A stretch of DNA of 64,000 bases from assembly GCA_031216915.1 (NCBI GenBank), contig CM062294.1, positions 159,109,455-159,173,454 of the forward strand. The letters run 5' to 3'. Position numbers and translations under genes: made by a program. The DNA is from Pictodentalium vernedei (Eukaryota; Mollusca; Scaphopoda; Dentaliida; Dentaliidae). Positions 36,066 to 49,603 of this stretch are shown here, piece after piece. Below the pieces are notes generated by a model. The model was not told the DNA's origin and did not search any database. It saw only the letters and a list, made by a program, of their open reading frames with translations. The first letter of the stretch is position 1, and the number at the start of each line of letters is the position of its first letter.

Positions 36066-39000
36066 CGTTAAGTCACTAGTCATCAGCTTAATCTGTCACT
36101 CATGAGATGCTCGAAAATGAAAATTTAGGCTGCGATCAATATCGTTAGAGGCACTGGTTATAACTCAAGCTTACGGACTCATTCCAAAGAACAAAGTTAT
36201 TTTTAAAAAACCCAAATATGCCCTATAAATCATTAAACTATCTGTAGTACATACCTAACATGGTGATATATTTGTCAACTTTATCATGCTTCATCAATAA
36301 ATCTCTCAGCATTTTCACCGATTGTACCATGTCCATGCTTCTCTCTTTTCTTAAAACATGAATTGAACGTCGAACAGTTGATCCAGGGCTGGAATGAATT
36401 GTGGTGCGCACAAAACTCCTGCAATATATATACATTCTCTGGTATTCTTTGATCTTTTGAAATGTTACACATATTTTCCTCTGCATAATTCGTATCTAAT
36501 TGTCGGGCTTCGGGTTCCTATGATCGAATGTGCAATAATTAGGGCTTCATTGAATAAAACTCACAATCTATCACACCACATATTGTTTGAAGAAACAACT
36601 AGTGTTTGTTACTGATTAATTGCGCTAGCGGCACATACCATAATTCAGTTTGTTTTGTTTTAAAAAAAGTTCTTAGCAAACACAAATGTTAGATTGGGTC
36701 ATTAATTATGTTCATTTGTAAACAAGCGGTATATCCACTTTGTCCCGGCCATTGTCATCAGTTTTCGTGTACTTAATCAATCTATTGTTAAATAAACAAC
36801 TGGACTGGAATGAAAATTCAGTATCACTGTTAGTTGTTTAGACGAGAAAGTATACACGTTTTGCAAGAGAAATGGATTCGACGAATGAAACTTAGTATTC
36901 CAACTTAATAAATGCAGAACGGCTTCATTGATACAAGCGCATTTTGAGAATGCAACACCCGAAACTGCGTGAAAGAACTCAATTCGTCAAAATCATGTTT
37001 CCATATTTTGTTACACAGGCATGGGAAATACTTGGTCGGATTTTATTTAATCGATTTGATATGCGCTTCTGGTAAGACAGTGAGAATCAACCCACCATAT
37101 TCATATGACTTGAGAACTGACAGTCGGGAAGTTTAATTTATTGTTTATTGTGTTTTGACGTAACATTGAACACCCTTGGTAATACCGGACGATTATATGC
37201 TGAAACGAAGATTTTCATGCAGGCAACCATTTTAACGTTTGTGTGTCTCCATTTTATCAACGCACGCATCTGGGCCTTCATATTCGCGGAACAACGTATA
37301 ACTGCATGCTTATTCGAGAATTTAATTACCAAATGAGGCGCCTACGCCGTCTGAACTGTTGGTTTAACGCTTAGCTCTACTGAACTCCGTCGGGAAAAGG
37401 AAATTTTACGAACCGAAGCTTGTTAGTGTCTGTCTTGCAACACTCTTATAAAGAAGACGCATGGAAATGGTAGACAAAGCGTAGGAAGAATTGGTGCAAC
37501 CTACCTTTCTGCAACATACACAAGAAACCACCAACTTGTCAAGGATTGAAACAAGATTGTCTGGCTGGGGACGAGTGTACATTTTATATAAATAAACATT
37601 TGAATAAAGATTTAACAGCCCTTTTAAGGGCTTGAGGGTGTGTGTCTGTGAGAGGGTGTCTTTGGGGGGGGGGGTGTGGAGGGGTTATTTTAAATTCCCG
37701 AAGGATAACCAGATACCTCACAATCACATACGGCATCCTATCTCCCAGAAGGCTTGATGGGTTACTCCCGGTTTTTCAAAACTAAATTGTTGGAGCTTTC
37801 TCCACTCCTGTTTTGTAACCGCTATAGTCATATACCGGGGCCGCTACCAAACCGGCGTTGCTGTTTGGTTTCTTTTCTCTTCTTCCCTCAAATTTGCCAT
37901 CGCACAACATTACATTCTGGCTCGCCACCATGGTGGGACTCAAACCTCTATCATCGCCGGCCTGGAACCGAATAGAGCTGGCTCTCTAACAGTTTTAATG
38001 GCGTTGTGGGATTGAGTATTGACAATCTAACACTCCAACGTAAACTGCCGGGAATTCTAACAGCGTGCATACCCCCCTAAATCCATTTGAGGCAATAGGA
38101 AAGCTAGTCCTGTGTGATCCAAGTGAAATAAAATAAGGTTAACCGGGTCGCAAGGGATTTGTATATCCCACATCGCCCCTGCGCGCCATTGGCGCGCCAA
38201 AACTTTTCATTCATTCTTGTGTCTGTACTCTTGATCAAGTATCCTCCTCGGTGATATGCGCTCTTTGAAACCCAATCCTAGAAATATGTACCGTATCTAC
38301 CGTAAAGGTCGACTTTCTGTGACTGACTGGGTTCCCCACTTCGATTAATTACGCTGCCGAAATACAGGCAGGCGTTCCGCCGAAGAGCACTCTTACAAAC
38401 AGCTTCCTTGTTGGTGGGGCGCTAGAGATCCGCAGCGCGCGTAGGTTCTGGGCTTTCATGGTCTCTTGACCTGAACTTGTTATTTTTATATACTTTTGTG
38501 ATCAGAAACAGGCTAGGTGGATGCAATTATTGTGTTTTTTGAAAAGGAGGACGTATTCCCACAACCTTTACTGCTCGAATCACATGTCGAATCTTGGTCG
38601 AAACGGTTAGTAGAATTAACAGGGCCGGACATTGCCTTCAGACAAGCGTATTGTCCGGCAGTTTAGTCTTTGACAGTGACATTTCACGTGTTCGCATTCA
38701 TAACTGGGGGAAGAAACATTCGAATGCTTGAATGGTGTTATTCTATGGTATTTAATTCCAAGACGTGCGGATTACACCATTAATTGAGATTCTAGATAAA
38801 TATTCAATAATGACCTCAGATGTAGACGGGGTAACAGCTTACGGTAAACAACTTGATAGGGACATATTTAATAAGGATTGTAACCAAAATTGTTTGGAAA
38901 TCTGAGACACTACAGGCTTTTCTGTGCCCTGAATGCTCGCGAGCAGCCATGATATCAGACTTCAGGTCTTTGTAGAGAGATCGAGGTCGAGATCCTTGAA

Positions 39001-40590
39001 GGAAATGATTAAAGACAGAGAAAAGGAATGCGAAATGGTTAATTATGGAGTCATGGAGATTTTGTTAAAGATTTTGCAAGAATGCCTAAAATGTCATACT
39101 CGCCGAAGAAGATTCACTGGGACTATGATTAAGTGAGAGTGGAGAATAAAGGGCATGTGGGTTTTTGATGGTACCACTGAGAAAATTATTGTTCTGAGCA
39201 GTAAAGTTATGAAGTATAGGATACATAACCAAGACCTTCTGATCTGAAAACAGAAATATATCGGCTCCTGCAAATGTGTTATTAACACTTCACGAGTGGG
39301 CGGAATATATTAGGATAAGTGGATGGCACCATTGAGAATATTATTGTTTTGAGCAGTAAAGTTATGAAGTGTGAAGTATAGGATAGATAACCAAGACTTT
39401 CTGATCTGAGAACAGAAATATATCGGCACCTGCTAAAGTGTTATCAACACTTCACGAGTGGGCGGAATGTATTAGGATAAATGTTTGCAAACATGGACTT
39501 CGAGATTATGCCTGTAACAACAGAATATTGTTGTACCAGAAATTAAAAGGGGTAAGATTAACAGATGAAAAATGTTATCGAGCATTAATTATTTATTCAT
39601 TATTCAACAACCTTCAGTATATAAAAACCTTTCGTATAAAGAACAGTAGTCTAACAATGGAAACAAAATAACACATCATGTATATATTATAGTGGAACAG
39701 CTAAAACAGATAACGACGCTATTCGTATTGTATGTTACAGTTAATAATATGTGAAAAGAAAAGTGCATAACACACTTTTCAATCAACATGTTGTCGTAAT
39801 GCACAATGCACACCATGATCAAGTTAGAATTTCAAAACATTCCTCATTTTCATGCTTTACATAGTCTCGTCTAACTTGAACGCGAACAAAAGCTGTCCAC
39901 TAACTCCTTTTGTAGTTCCATTATATTATCGCAAACGTCAGTTTCTGTTTGTGGTTCATTTTCTGATAAGTTGCTACCACCTCCTTGTAGGGATTTGGCA
40001 ATTGTATTCGCTAATCTCCGTATATCTTCCCAAGACTCCTTCCTATAACTCTCGTATGTTGCTATTGATGTTTGAATTGTGGTCTTCCTTATAAGCAGAT
40101 TATAAGTCATAAAAATGGATGGTCTTGTAGTGGTGACTATTTTTCTGTCTATGGATGCTGAAATGTGCCCAATAAAGATAAGAATTATCGTGTTATATTA
40201 TAGTAAATGGTTATGGCGGAAATGGAACGATTTGAGATGGTGGGGGATTTCAGCCATATTCACCACACTTACGCGTCTTTCGCACATGCACTTTGACACC
40301 GCCACCCCTCCCCGAACGCAGTCTGACACTACCTCTATATCTGCTAAATACATTTGCGCTTTCCGTTGTAAAGCCGTAATGGTTTTGAGGGAAGAACCAG
40401 GGTACTTTTATGCAAACCTGAATAGTATCCCAAACCATTACCATTCTGAGATGATGAAAAGCACTGCAAAAATTATAACATTTCATAATGAAGTGAAAAT
40501 AAAGTTTCTATTTCTCGTCCAATTCAGTGAACTGAACAGGCCTCCCGTCGCACTCTTAAAATACATGAACACTCATAGACACTCTTGTTA
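36066..40590 (+). repeat. Array unit 9 (type B)
   Basis: The unit is 4525 bp. It shares the unit 5 variants gtggtgactattt (near 40130), cccaataaag and gaaccaggg. The 171-codon ORF is at 40115-40630. The internal duplication spans 39167-39480. Poly-G is 11 long. Confidence 0.95.
37434..38218 (+). mobile_element. Nested element, unit 9 copy
   Basis: The ends and flanks (37426-37433, 38219-38226) are the same and the copy is 785 bp. Confidence 0.75.
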
Positions 40591-43500
40591 CGTTAAGTCA
40601 CTAATCATCAGCTTAATCTGTCACTCATGAAATGCTCGAAAATGAAAATTTAGGCTGCGATCAATATCGTTAGAGGCACTGGTTATAACTCAAGCTTACG
40701 GACTCATTCCAAAGAACAAAGTTATTTTTAAAAAACCCAAATATGCCCTATAAATCATTAAACTATCTGTAGTACATACCTAACATGGTGATATATTTGT
40801 CAACTTTATCATGCTTCATCAATAAATCTCTCAGCATTTTCACCGATTGTACCATGTCCATGCTTCTCTCTTTTCTTAAAACATGAATTGAACGTCGAAC
40901 AGTTGATCCTGGGCTGGAATGAATTGTGGTGCGCACAAAACTCCTGCAATATATATATATTCTCTGGTATTCTTTGATCTTTTGAAATGTTACACATATT
41001 CTCCTGTGCATAATTCGTATCTAATTGTCGGGCTTCGGGTTCCTATGATCGAATGTGCAATGATTAGGGCTTCATTGAATAAAACTCACAATCTATCACA
41101 CCGCTTATTGTTTGAAGAAACAACTAGTGTTTGTTACTGATTAATTGCGCTAGCGGCACATACCATAATTCAGTTTGTTTTGTTTTAAAAAGCGTTCTTA
41201 GCAAACACAAATGTTAGATTGGGTCATTAATTATGTTCATTTGTGAACAAGCGGTATATCCACTTTGTCCCGGCCATTGTCATCAGTTTTCGTGTACTTA
41301 ATCAATCTATTGTTAAATAAACAACTGGACTGGAATGAAAATTCAGTATCACTGTTAGTTGTTTAGACGAGAAAGTATACACGTTTTGCAAGAGAAATGG
41401 ATTCGACGAATGAAACTTAGTATTCCGACTTAATAAATGCAGAACGCCTTTATTGATACAAGCGCATTTTGGGAATGCAACACCCGAAACTGCGTGAAAG
41501 AACTCAATTCGTCAAAATCATGTTTCCATATTTTGTTACACAGGCATGGGAAATACTTGGTCGGATTCTATTTAATCGATTTGATATGCGTTTCTGGTAA
41601 GACAGTGAGAATCAACCCACCATATTCATATGACTTGAGAACTGACAGTCGGGAAGTTTAATTTATTGTTTATTGTGGTTTGACGTAACATTGAACACCC
41701 TTGGTAATACCGGACGATTATATGCTGAAACGAAGATTTTCATGCAGGCAACCATTTTAACGTTTGTGTGTCTCCATTTTATCAACGCACGCATCTGGGC
41801 CTTCATATTCGCGGAAGAACGTATAACTGCATGCGTATTCGAGAATTTAATTACTAAATGAGGCGCCTACGCCGTCTGAACTGTTGGTTTAACGCTTAGC
41901 TCTACTGAACTCCGTCGGGAAAAGGAAATTTAAGGAACCGAAGCTTGTTAGTGTCTGTCTTGCAACACTCTTATAAAGCGGAGGAATAATTGGTGCAACC
42001 TACCTTTCTGCAACATAGACAAGAAACCACCAACTAGTCAAGGATTGAAACAAGCTTGTCTGGCTGGGGACGAGTGTACATTTTATATGAATAAACATTT
42101 GAATAAAGATTTAACAGCCCTTTTAAGGGCTTGAGGGTGTGTGTCTGTGAGAGGGTGTCTTTGGGGGGGGGGGTGGGGGGTGGAGGGGTCATTTGAAATT
42201 CCCGAAGGATAACCAGATACCTCACAATCACATACGGCATCCTATCTCCCAGAAGGCTTGATGGGTGACTCCCGGTTTTTCAAAACTAAATTGTTGGAGC
42301 TTTCTCCACTCCTGTTTTGTAACCGCTATAGTCATATACCGGGGCCGCTACCAAACCGGCGTTGCTGTTTGGTTTCTTTTCTCTTCTTCCCTCAAATTTG
42401 TCATCGCACAACATTACATTCTGGCTCGCCACCATGGTGGGACTCAAACCTCTACCATCGACGGCCTGGAACCGAATAGAGCTGGCTCTCTAATAGTTTT
42501 AATGGCGTTGTGGGATTGAGTATTGACAATCTAACACTCCAACGTAAACTGCCGGGAATTCTAACGGCGTGCATACCCCACTCAGAATCCATTTAAGGGA
42601 ATAGGAAAGCTAGTCCTGTGTGATCCAAGTGAAATAAAATAAGGTTAACCGGGTCGCAAGGGATTTGTATATCCCACATCGCCCCTGCGCGCCATTGGCG
42701 CGCCAAAACTTTTCATTCATTCTTGTGTCTGTACTCTTGATCAAGTATCCTCCTCGGTGATATGCGCTCTTTGAAACCCAATCCTAGAAATATGTACCGT
42801 ATCTACCGTAAAGGTCGACTTTCTGTGACTGACTGGGTTCCCCACTTCGATTAATTACGCTGCCGAAATACAGGCAGGCGTTCCGCCGAAGAGCAGTCTT
42901 ACAAACAGCTTCCTTGTTGGTGGGGCGCTAGATATCCGCAGCGCGCGTAGGTTCTGGGCTTTCATGGTCTCTTGACCTGAACTTGTTATTTTTATATACT
43001 TTTGTGATCAGAAACAGGCCAGGTGGATGCAATTATTGTGTTTTTTGAAGAGGAGGACGTATTCCCACAACCTTTACTGCTCGAATCACAAGTTGAATCT
43101 TAGTCGAAACGGTTAGTAGAATTAGCAGGGTCGGGCATTGCCTTCAGACAAGCGTATTGTCCGGGAGTTTAGTCTTTGACAGTGACATTTCACGTGTTGG
43201 CATTCATAACTGGGGGAAGAAACATTCGAATGCTTGAATGGTGTTTCATTATATGGTATTTAATTCCAAGACGTGCGGATTACACCATTAATAGAGATTC
43301 TAGATAAATATTCAATAATGATCACGGATGTAGCCGGGGTAACAGCTTACGGTAAACAACCTGATAGGGACATATTTAATAAGGATTGTAACCAAAATTG
43401 TTTGGAAATCTGAGACACTACATTCTTTTCTGTGCCCTGAATGTTCGCGAGCAGCCATGATATGGGACTCAGGTCTTTGTAGAGAGATCGAGGTCGAGAT

Positions 43501-45091
43501 CCTTGAAGGAAATGAGGAAAGACAGAGAAAAGGAATGCGAAATGGTTAATTATGGCGTCATGGAGATTTTGTTAAAGATTTTGCAAGAACGCCTAAAATG
43601 TCATACTCGCCTAAAAAGGTTCACTGGGACTATGATGAAGTGAGAGTGGAGAATAAACGACATGTGAGTTTTTGATGGTACCACTGAGAATAATATTGTT
43701 CTGAGCAGTAAAGTTATGAAGCATAGGATACATAACCAAGACTTTCTGATCTGAAAACAGAAATATATCGGCTCCTGCAAATGTGTTATTAACACTTCAC
43801 GAGTGGGCGGAATATATTAGGATAAGTGGATGGCACCATTGAGAATATTACTGTTTTGAGCAGTAAAGTTATGAAGTGTGAAGTATAGGATAGATAACCA
43901 AGACTTTCTGATCTGAGAACAGAAATATATCGGCACCTGCTAAAGTGTTATCAACACTTCACGAGTGGGCGGAATATATTAGGATAAATGTTTGCAAACA
44001 TGGACTTCAAGATTATGCCTGTAACAACAGAATATTGTTGTACCAGAAATTAAAAGGGGTAAGATTAACAGATGAAAAATGTTATCGAGCATTAATTATT
44101 TATTCATTATTCAACAACCTTCAGTATATAAAAACATTTCGTATAAAGCACAGTAGTCTGACAATGGAAACAAAATAACACATCATGTATATATTATAGT
44201 GGAACAGCTAAAACAGATAACGACGCTATTCGTATTGTATGTTACAGTTAATAATATGTGAAAAGAAAAGTGCATAACACACTTTTCAATCAACATGTTG
44301 TCGTAATGCACAATGCACACCATGATCAAGTTAGAATTTCAAAACATTCCTCATTTTCATGCTTTACATAGTCTCGTCTAACTTGAACGCGAACAAAAGC
44401 TGTCCACTAACTCCTTTTGCAGCTCCATTATATTTTCGCAAACGTCAGTTTCTGTTTGTGGTTCATTTTCTGATAAGTTGCTACCACCTCCTTGTAGGGA
44501 TATGGCAATTGTATTCGCTAATCTCCGTATATCTTCCCAAGACTCCTTCCTATAACTCTCGTATGTTGCTATTGATGTTTGAATTGTGGTCTTCCTTATA
44601 AGCAGATTATAAGTCATAAAAATGGATGGTCTTGTAGTGTTGACTATTTTTCTGTCTATGGATGCTGAAATGTGCCCTATAAAGATAAGAATTATCGTGT
44701 TATATTATTGTAAATGGTTATGGCGGAAATGGAACGATTTGAGATGGTGGGGGATTTCAGCCATATTCACCACACTTACGCGTCTTTCGCACATGCACTT
44801 TGACACCGCCACCCCTCCCCGAACGCAGTCTGACACTACCTCTATATCTGCTAAATATATTTGCGCGTTCCGTTGTAAAGCCGTAATGGTTTTGAGGGAA
44901 GAACCAAGGTTCTTTTATGCAAACCTGAATAGTATCCCAAACCATTCTGAGATGATGAAAAGCACTGCAAAAATTATAACATTTCATAATGAAGCGAAAA
45001 TAAAGTTTCCATTTCTCGTCCAATTCAGTCAACTGAACAGGCCTCCCGTCGCACTCTTAAAATACATGAACACTCATAGACACTCTTGTTA
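40591..45091 (+). repeat. Array unit 10 (C/D mosaic)
   Basis: The unit is 4501 bp. Up to about 43420 it matches unit 6 (24-bp deletion in the nested element, gatcacggatgtagccgg near 43319). From about 43430 it matches unit 11: gggactcagg with one base lost, gacatgtgagttt, gcagctccatt, and a 6-bp loss in the 169-codon ORF at 44622-45131. A recombination junction therefore lies in roughly 43340-43480. The internal duplication spans 43674-43987. Confidence 0.95.
41959..42724 (+). mobile_element. Nested element, unit 10 copy (24-bp deletion)
   Basis: The ends and flanks (41951-41958, 42725-42732) are the same. The copy is 766 bp with the same internal deletion as unit 6. Poly-G is 11 G, T, 6 G. 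Confidence 0.75.
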
Positions 45092-48000
45092 CGTTAAGTC
45101 ACTAATCATCACGCTAATCTGTCACTCATGAAATGCTCGAAAATGAAAAGTTAGGCTGCGATCAATATCGTTAGAGGCACTGATTATAACTCAAGCTTAC
45201 GGACTCATTCCAAAGAACAAATTTATTTTTAAAAAACCCAAATATGCCCTATAAATCATTAAACTATCTGTAGTACATACCCAACATGGTGATATATTTG
45301 TCAACTTTATCATGCTTCATCAATAAATCTCTCAGCATTTTCACCGATTGTACCATGTCCATGCTTCTCTCTTTTCTTAAAACATGAATTGAACGCCGAA
45401 CAGTTGATCCTGGGCTGGAATGAATTGTGGTGCGCAGAGAACTCCTGCAATATATATATATTCTCTGGTATTCTTTGATCTTTTGAAATGTTACACATAT
45501 TTTCCTGTGCATAATTCGTATCTAATTGTCGGTCTTCGGGTTCCTATGATCGAATGTGCAATAATTAGGGCTTCATTGAATAAAACTCACAATCTATCAC
45601 ACCACTTATTGTTTGAAGAAACAACTAGTGTTTGTTACTGATTAATTGCGCTAGCGGCACATACCATAATTCAGTTTGTTTTGTTTTAAAAAACGTTCTT
45701 AACAAACACAAATGTTAGGTTGGGTCATTAATTATGTTCATTTGTAAACAACCGGTATATCCACTTTGTCCCGGCCATTGTCATCAGTTTTCGTGTACTT
45801 AATCAATCTATTGTTAATAAACAATTGGACTGGAATGAAAATTCTGTATCACTGTTAGTTGTTTAGATGAGAAAGTATACACGTTTTGCAAGAGAAATCG
45901 ATTCGACGAATGAAACTTAGTATTCCTACTTAATAAATGCAGAACGCCTTCATTGACACAAGCGCATTTTGGGAATGCAACACCCGAAACTGCGTGAAAG
46001 AACTCAATTCGTCAAAATCATGTTTCCATATTTTGTTACACAGGCATGGGAAATACTTGGTCGGATTTTATTTAATCGATTTGATATGCGCTTCTGGTAA
46101 GACAGTGAGAATCAACCCACCATATTCATATGACTTGAGAACTGACAGTCGGGAAGTTTAATTTATTGTTTATTGTGTTTTGACGTAACATTGAACACCC
46201 TTGGTAATATCGGACGATTATATGCTGAAACTAAGATTTTCATGCAGGCAACCCTTTTAACGTTTGTGTGTCTCCATTTTATCAACGCACGCATCTGGGC
46301 CTTCATATTCGCGGAACAACGTATAACTGCATGCTTATTCGAGAATTTAATTACCAAATGAGGCGCCTACGCCGTCTGAACTGTTGGTTTAACGGTTAGC
46401 TCTACTGAACTCCGTCGGGAAAAGGAAATTTTACGAACCGAAGCTTGTTAGTGTCTGTCTTGCAACACTCTTATAAAGAAGACGCATGGAAATGGTAGAC
46501 AAAGCGTAGGAAGAATTGGTGCAACCTACCTTTCTGCAACATACCCAAGAAACCACCAACTTGTCAAGGATTGAAACAAGCTTGTCTGGCTGGGGACGAG
46601 TGTACATTTTATATAAATAAACATTTGAATAAAGATTTAACAGCCCTTTTAAGGGCTTGAGGGTGTGTGTCTGTGAGAGGGTGTCTTTGGGGGTGGGGGG
46701 GGGGGGGGTGGAGGGGTCATTTGAAATTCCCGAAGGATAACCAGATACCTCACAATCACATACGGCATCTTATCTCCCAGAAGGCTTCATGGGTGACTCC
46801 CAGTTTTTCAAAACTAAATTGTTGGAGCTTTCTCCACTCCTTTTTTGTAACCGCTATAGTCATATACAGGGACCGCTACCAAACCGGCGTTGCTCTTTGG
46901 TTTCTTTTCTCTTCTTCCCTCAAATTTGCCATCGCACAACACTACATTCTGGCTCGCCACCATGGTGGGACTCAAACCTCTACCATCGCCGCCATGGAAC
47001 CGAATAGAGCTGGCTCTCTTATAGTTTTAATGGCGTTGTGGGATTGAGTATTGACAATCTAACACACCAACGTAAACTGCCGGGAATTCTAGCCGCGTGC
47101 ATACCCCCCTGAGACTCCATTTGAGGCAATAGGAAAGCTAGTCCTGTGTGATCCAAGTGAAATAAAATAAGGTTAACCGGGTCGCAAGGGATTTGTATAT
47201 CCCACATCGCTCCTGCGCGCCTTCGGCGCGCCAACAGTTTTCATTCATTCTTGTGTCTGTACTCTTGATCAAGTATCCTCCCCGGTGATATGCGCTCTTT
47301 GAAACCCAATCCTAGAAATATGTACCGTATCTACCGTAATGGTCGACTTTCTGTGACTGACTGGGTTCCCCACTTCGATTAATTACGCTGCCGAAATACA
47401 GGCAGGCGTTCCGCCGCAGAGCACTCTTACAAACAGCTTCCTTGTTGGTGGTGCGCTAGATATCCGCAGCGCGCGTAGGTTCTGGGCTTTCATGATCTCT
47501 TGACCTGAACTTGTTATTTTTATATACTTTTGTGATCAGAAACAGGCTGGGTGGATGCAATTATTGTGGTTCTTGAAAAGGAGGACGTGTTCCCACAACC
47601 TTTACTGCTCGTATCACAAGTCGAATCTTTGTCGAAACGGTTAGTAGAATTAGCAGGGTCGGGCATTGCCTTCAGACAAGCGTATTGTCCGGCAGCTTAG
47701 TCTTTGACAGTGACATTTCACGTGTTGGCATTCATAACTGGGGGAAGAAACATTCGAATGCTTGAATGGTGTTATTCTATAGTATTTAATTCCAAGACGT
47801 GCGGATTACACCATTAATTGAGATTCTAGATAAATATTCAATAATGACCTCAGATGTAGACGGGGTAACAGCTTAAGGGAAACAACTTGATAGGGACATA
47901 TTTAATAAGGATTGTAACCAAAATTGTTTGGAAATCTGAGACACTACAGGCTTTTCTGTGCCCTGAATGTTCGCGAGCAGCCATGATATGGGACTCAGGT

Positions 48001-49603
48001 CTTTGTAGAGAGATCGAGGTCGAGATCCTTGAAGGAAATGAGGAAAGACAGAGAAAAGGAATGCGAAATGGTTAATTATGGCGTCATGGATATTTTGTTA
48101 AAGATTTTGCAAGAACGCCTAAAATGTCATACTCGCCTAAAAAGGTTCACTGGGACTATGATGAAGTGAGAGTGGAGAATAAACGACATGTGAGTTTTTG
48201 ATGGTACCACTGAGAATAATATTGTTCTGAGCAGTAAAGTTATGAAGCATAGGATACATAACCAAGACTTTCTGATCTGAAAACAGAAATATATCGGCTC
48301 CTGCAAATGTGTTATTAACACTTCACGAGTGGGCGGAATATATTAGGATAAGTGGATGGCACCATTGAGAATATTACTGTTTTGAGCAGTAAAGTTATGA
48401 AGTGTGAAGTATAGGATAGATAACCAAGACTTTCTGATCTGAGAACAGAAATATATCGGCACCTGCTAAAGTGTTATCAACACTTCACGAGTGGGCGGAA
48501 TATATTAGGATAAATGTTTGCAAACATGGACTGTAACAACAGAATATTGTTGTACCAGAAATTAAAAGGGGTAAGATTAACAGATGAAAAATGTTATCGA
48601 GCATTAATTATTTATTCATTATTCAACAACCTTCAGTATATAAAAACATTTCGTATAAAGCACAGTAGTCTGACAATGGAAACAAAATAACACATGATGT
48701 ATATATTATAGTGGAACAGCTGAAACAGAAAACGACGCTATTCGCATTGTATGTTACAGTTAATAATGTGTGAAAAGAAAAGTGCATAACACACTTTTCA
48801 ATCAACATGTTGTCGTTATGCACAATGCACACCACGATCAAGTTAGAATTTCAAAACATTCCTCATTTTCATGCTTTACATAGTCTCGTCTAACTTGAAC
48901 GCGAACAAAAGCTGTCCACTAACTCCTTTTGCAGCTCCATTATATTTTCGCAAACGTCAGTTTCTGTTTGTGGTTCATTTTCTGATAAGTTGCTAACACC
49001 TCCTTGTAGGGATATGGCAATTGTATTCGCTAATCTCCGTATATCTTCCCAAGACTCCTTCCTATAACTCTCGTATGTTGGTATTGATGTTTGAATTGTG
49101 GTCTTCCTTATAAGCAGATTATAAGTCATAAAAATGGATCGTCTTGTAGTGTTGACTATTTTTCTGTCTATGGATGCTGAAATGTGCCCTGTAAAGATAA
49201 GAATTATCGTGTTATATTATTGTAAATGGTTATGGCGGAAATGGAACGATTTGAGATGGTGGGGGATTTCAGCCATATTCACCACACTTACGCGTCTTTC
49301 GCACATGCACTTTGACACCGCCACCCCTCCCCGAACGCAGTCTGACACTACCTCTATATCTGCTAAATATATTTGCGCGTTCCATTGTAAAGCCGTAATG
49401 GTTTTGAGGGAAGAACCAAGGTTCTTTTATGCAAACCTGAATAGTATCCCAAACCATTCTGAGATGATGAAAAGGACTGCAAAAATTATAACATTTCATA
49501 ATGAAGCGAAAATAAAGTTTCCATTTCTCGTCCAATTCAGTCAACTGAACAGGCCTCCCGTCGCACTCTTAAATTACATGAACACTCATAGACACTCTTG
49601 TTA
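45092..49603 (+). repeat. Array unit 11 (type D)
   Basis: The unit is 4512 bp and is more divergent from A/B than the inner units are. It has a private 14-bp deletion near 48532 inside the plus-strand protein-like region. The poly-G is interrupted by T (5 G, T, 14 G). The 74-codon ORF at 45937-46161 and the 169-codon ORF at 49134-49643 straddling its right junction are open. The internal duplication spans 48200-48513. Confidence 0.95.
46459..47252 (+). mobile_element. Nested element, unit 11 copy
   Basis: The ends and flanks (46451-46458, 47253-47260) are the same. The copy is 794 bp. The terminal hairpin keeps its stem but has loop TTC (GCGCGCCTTCGGCGCGC). Confidence 0.75.
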
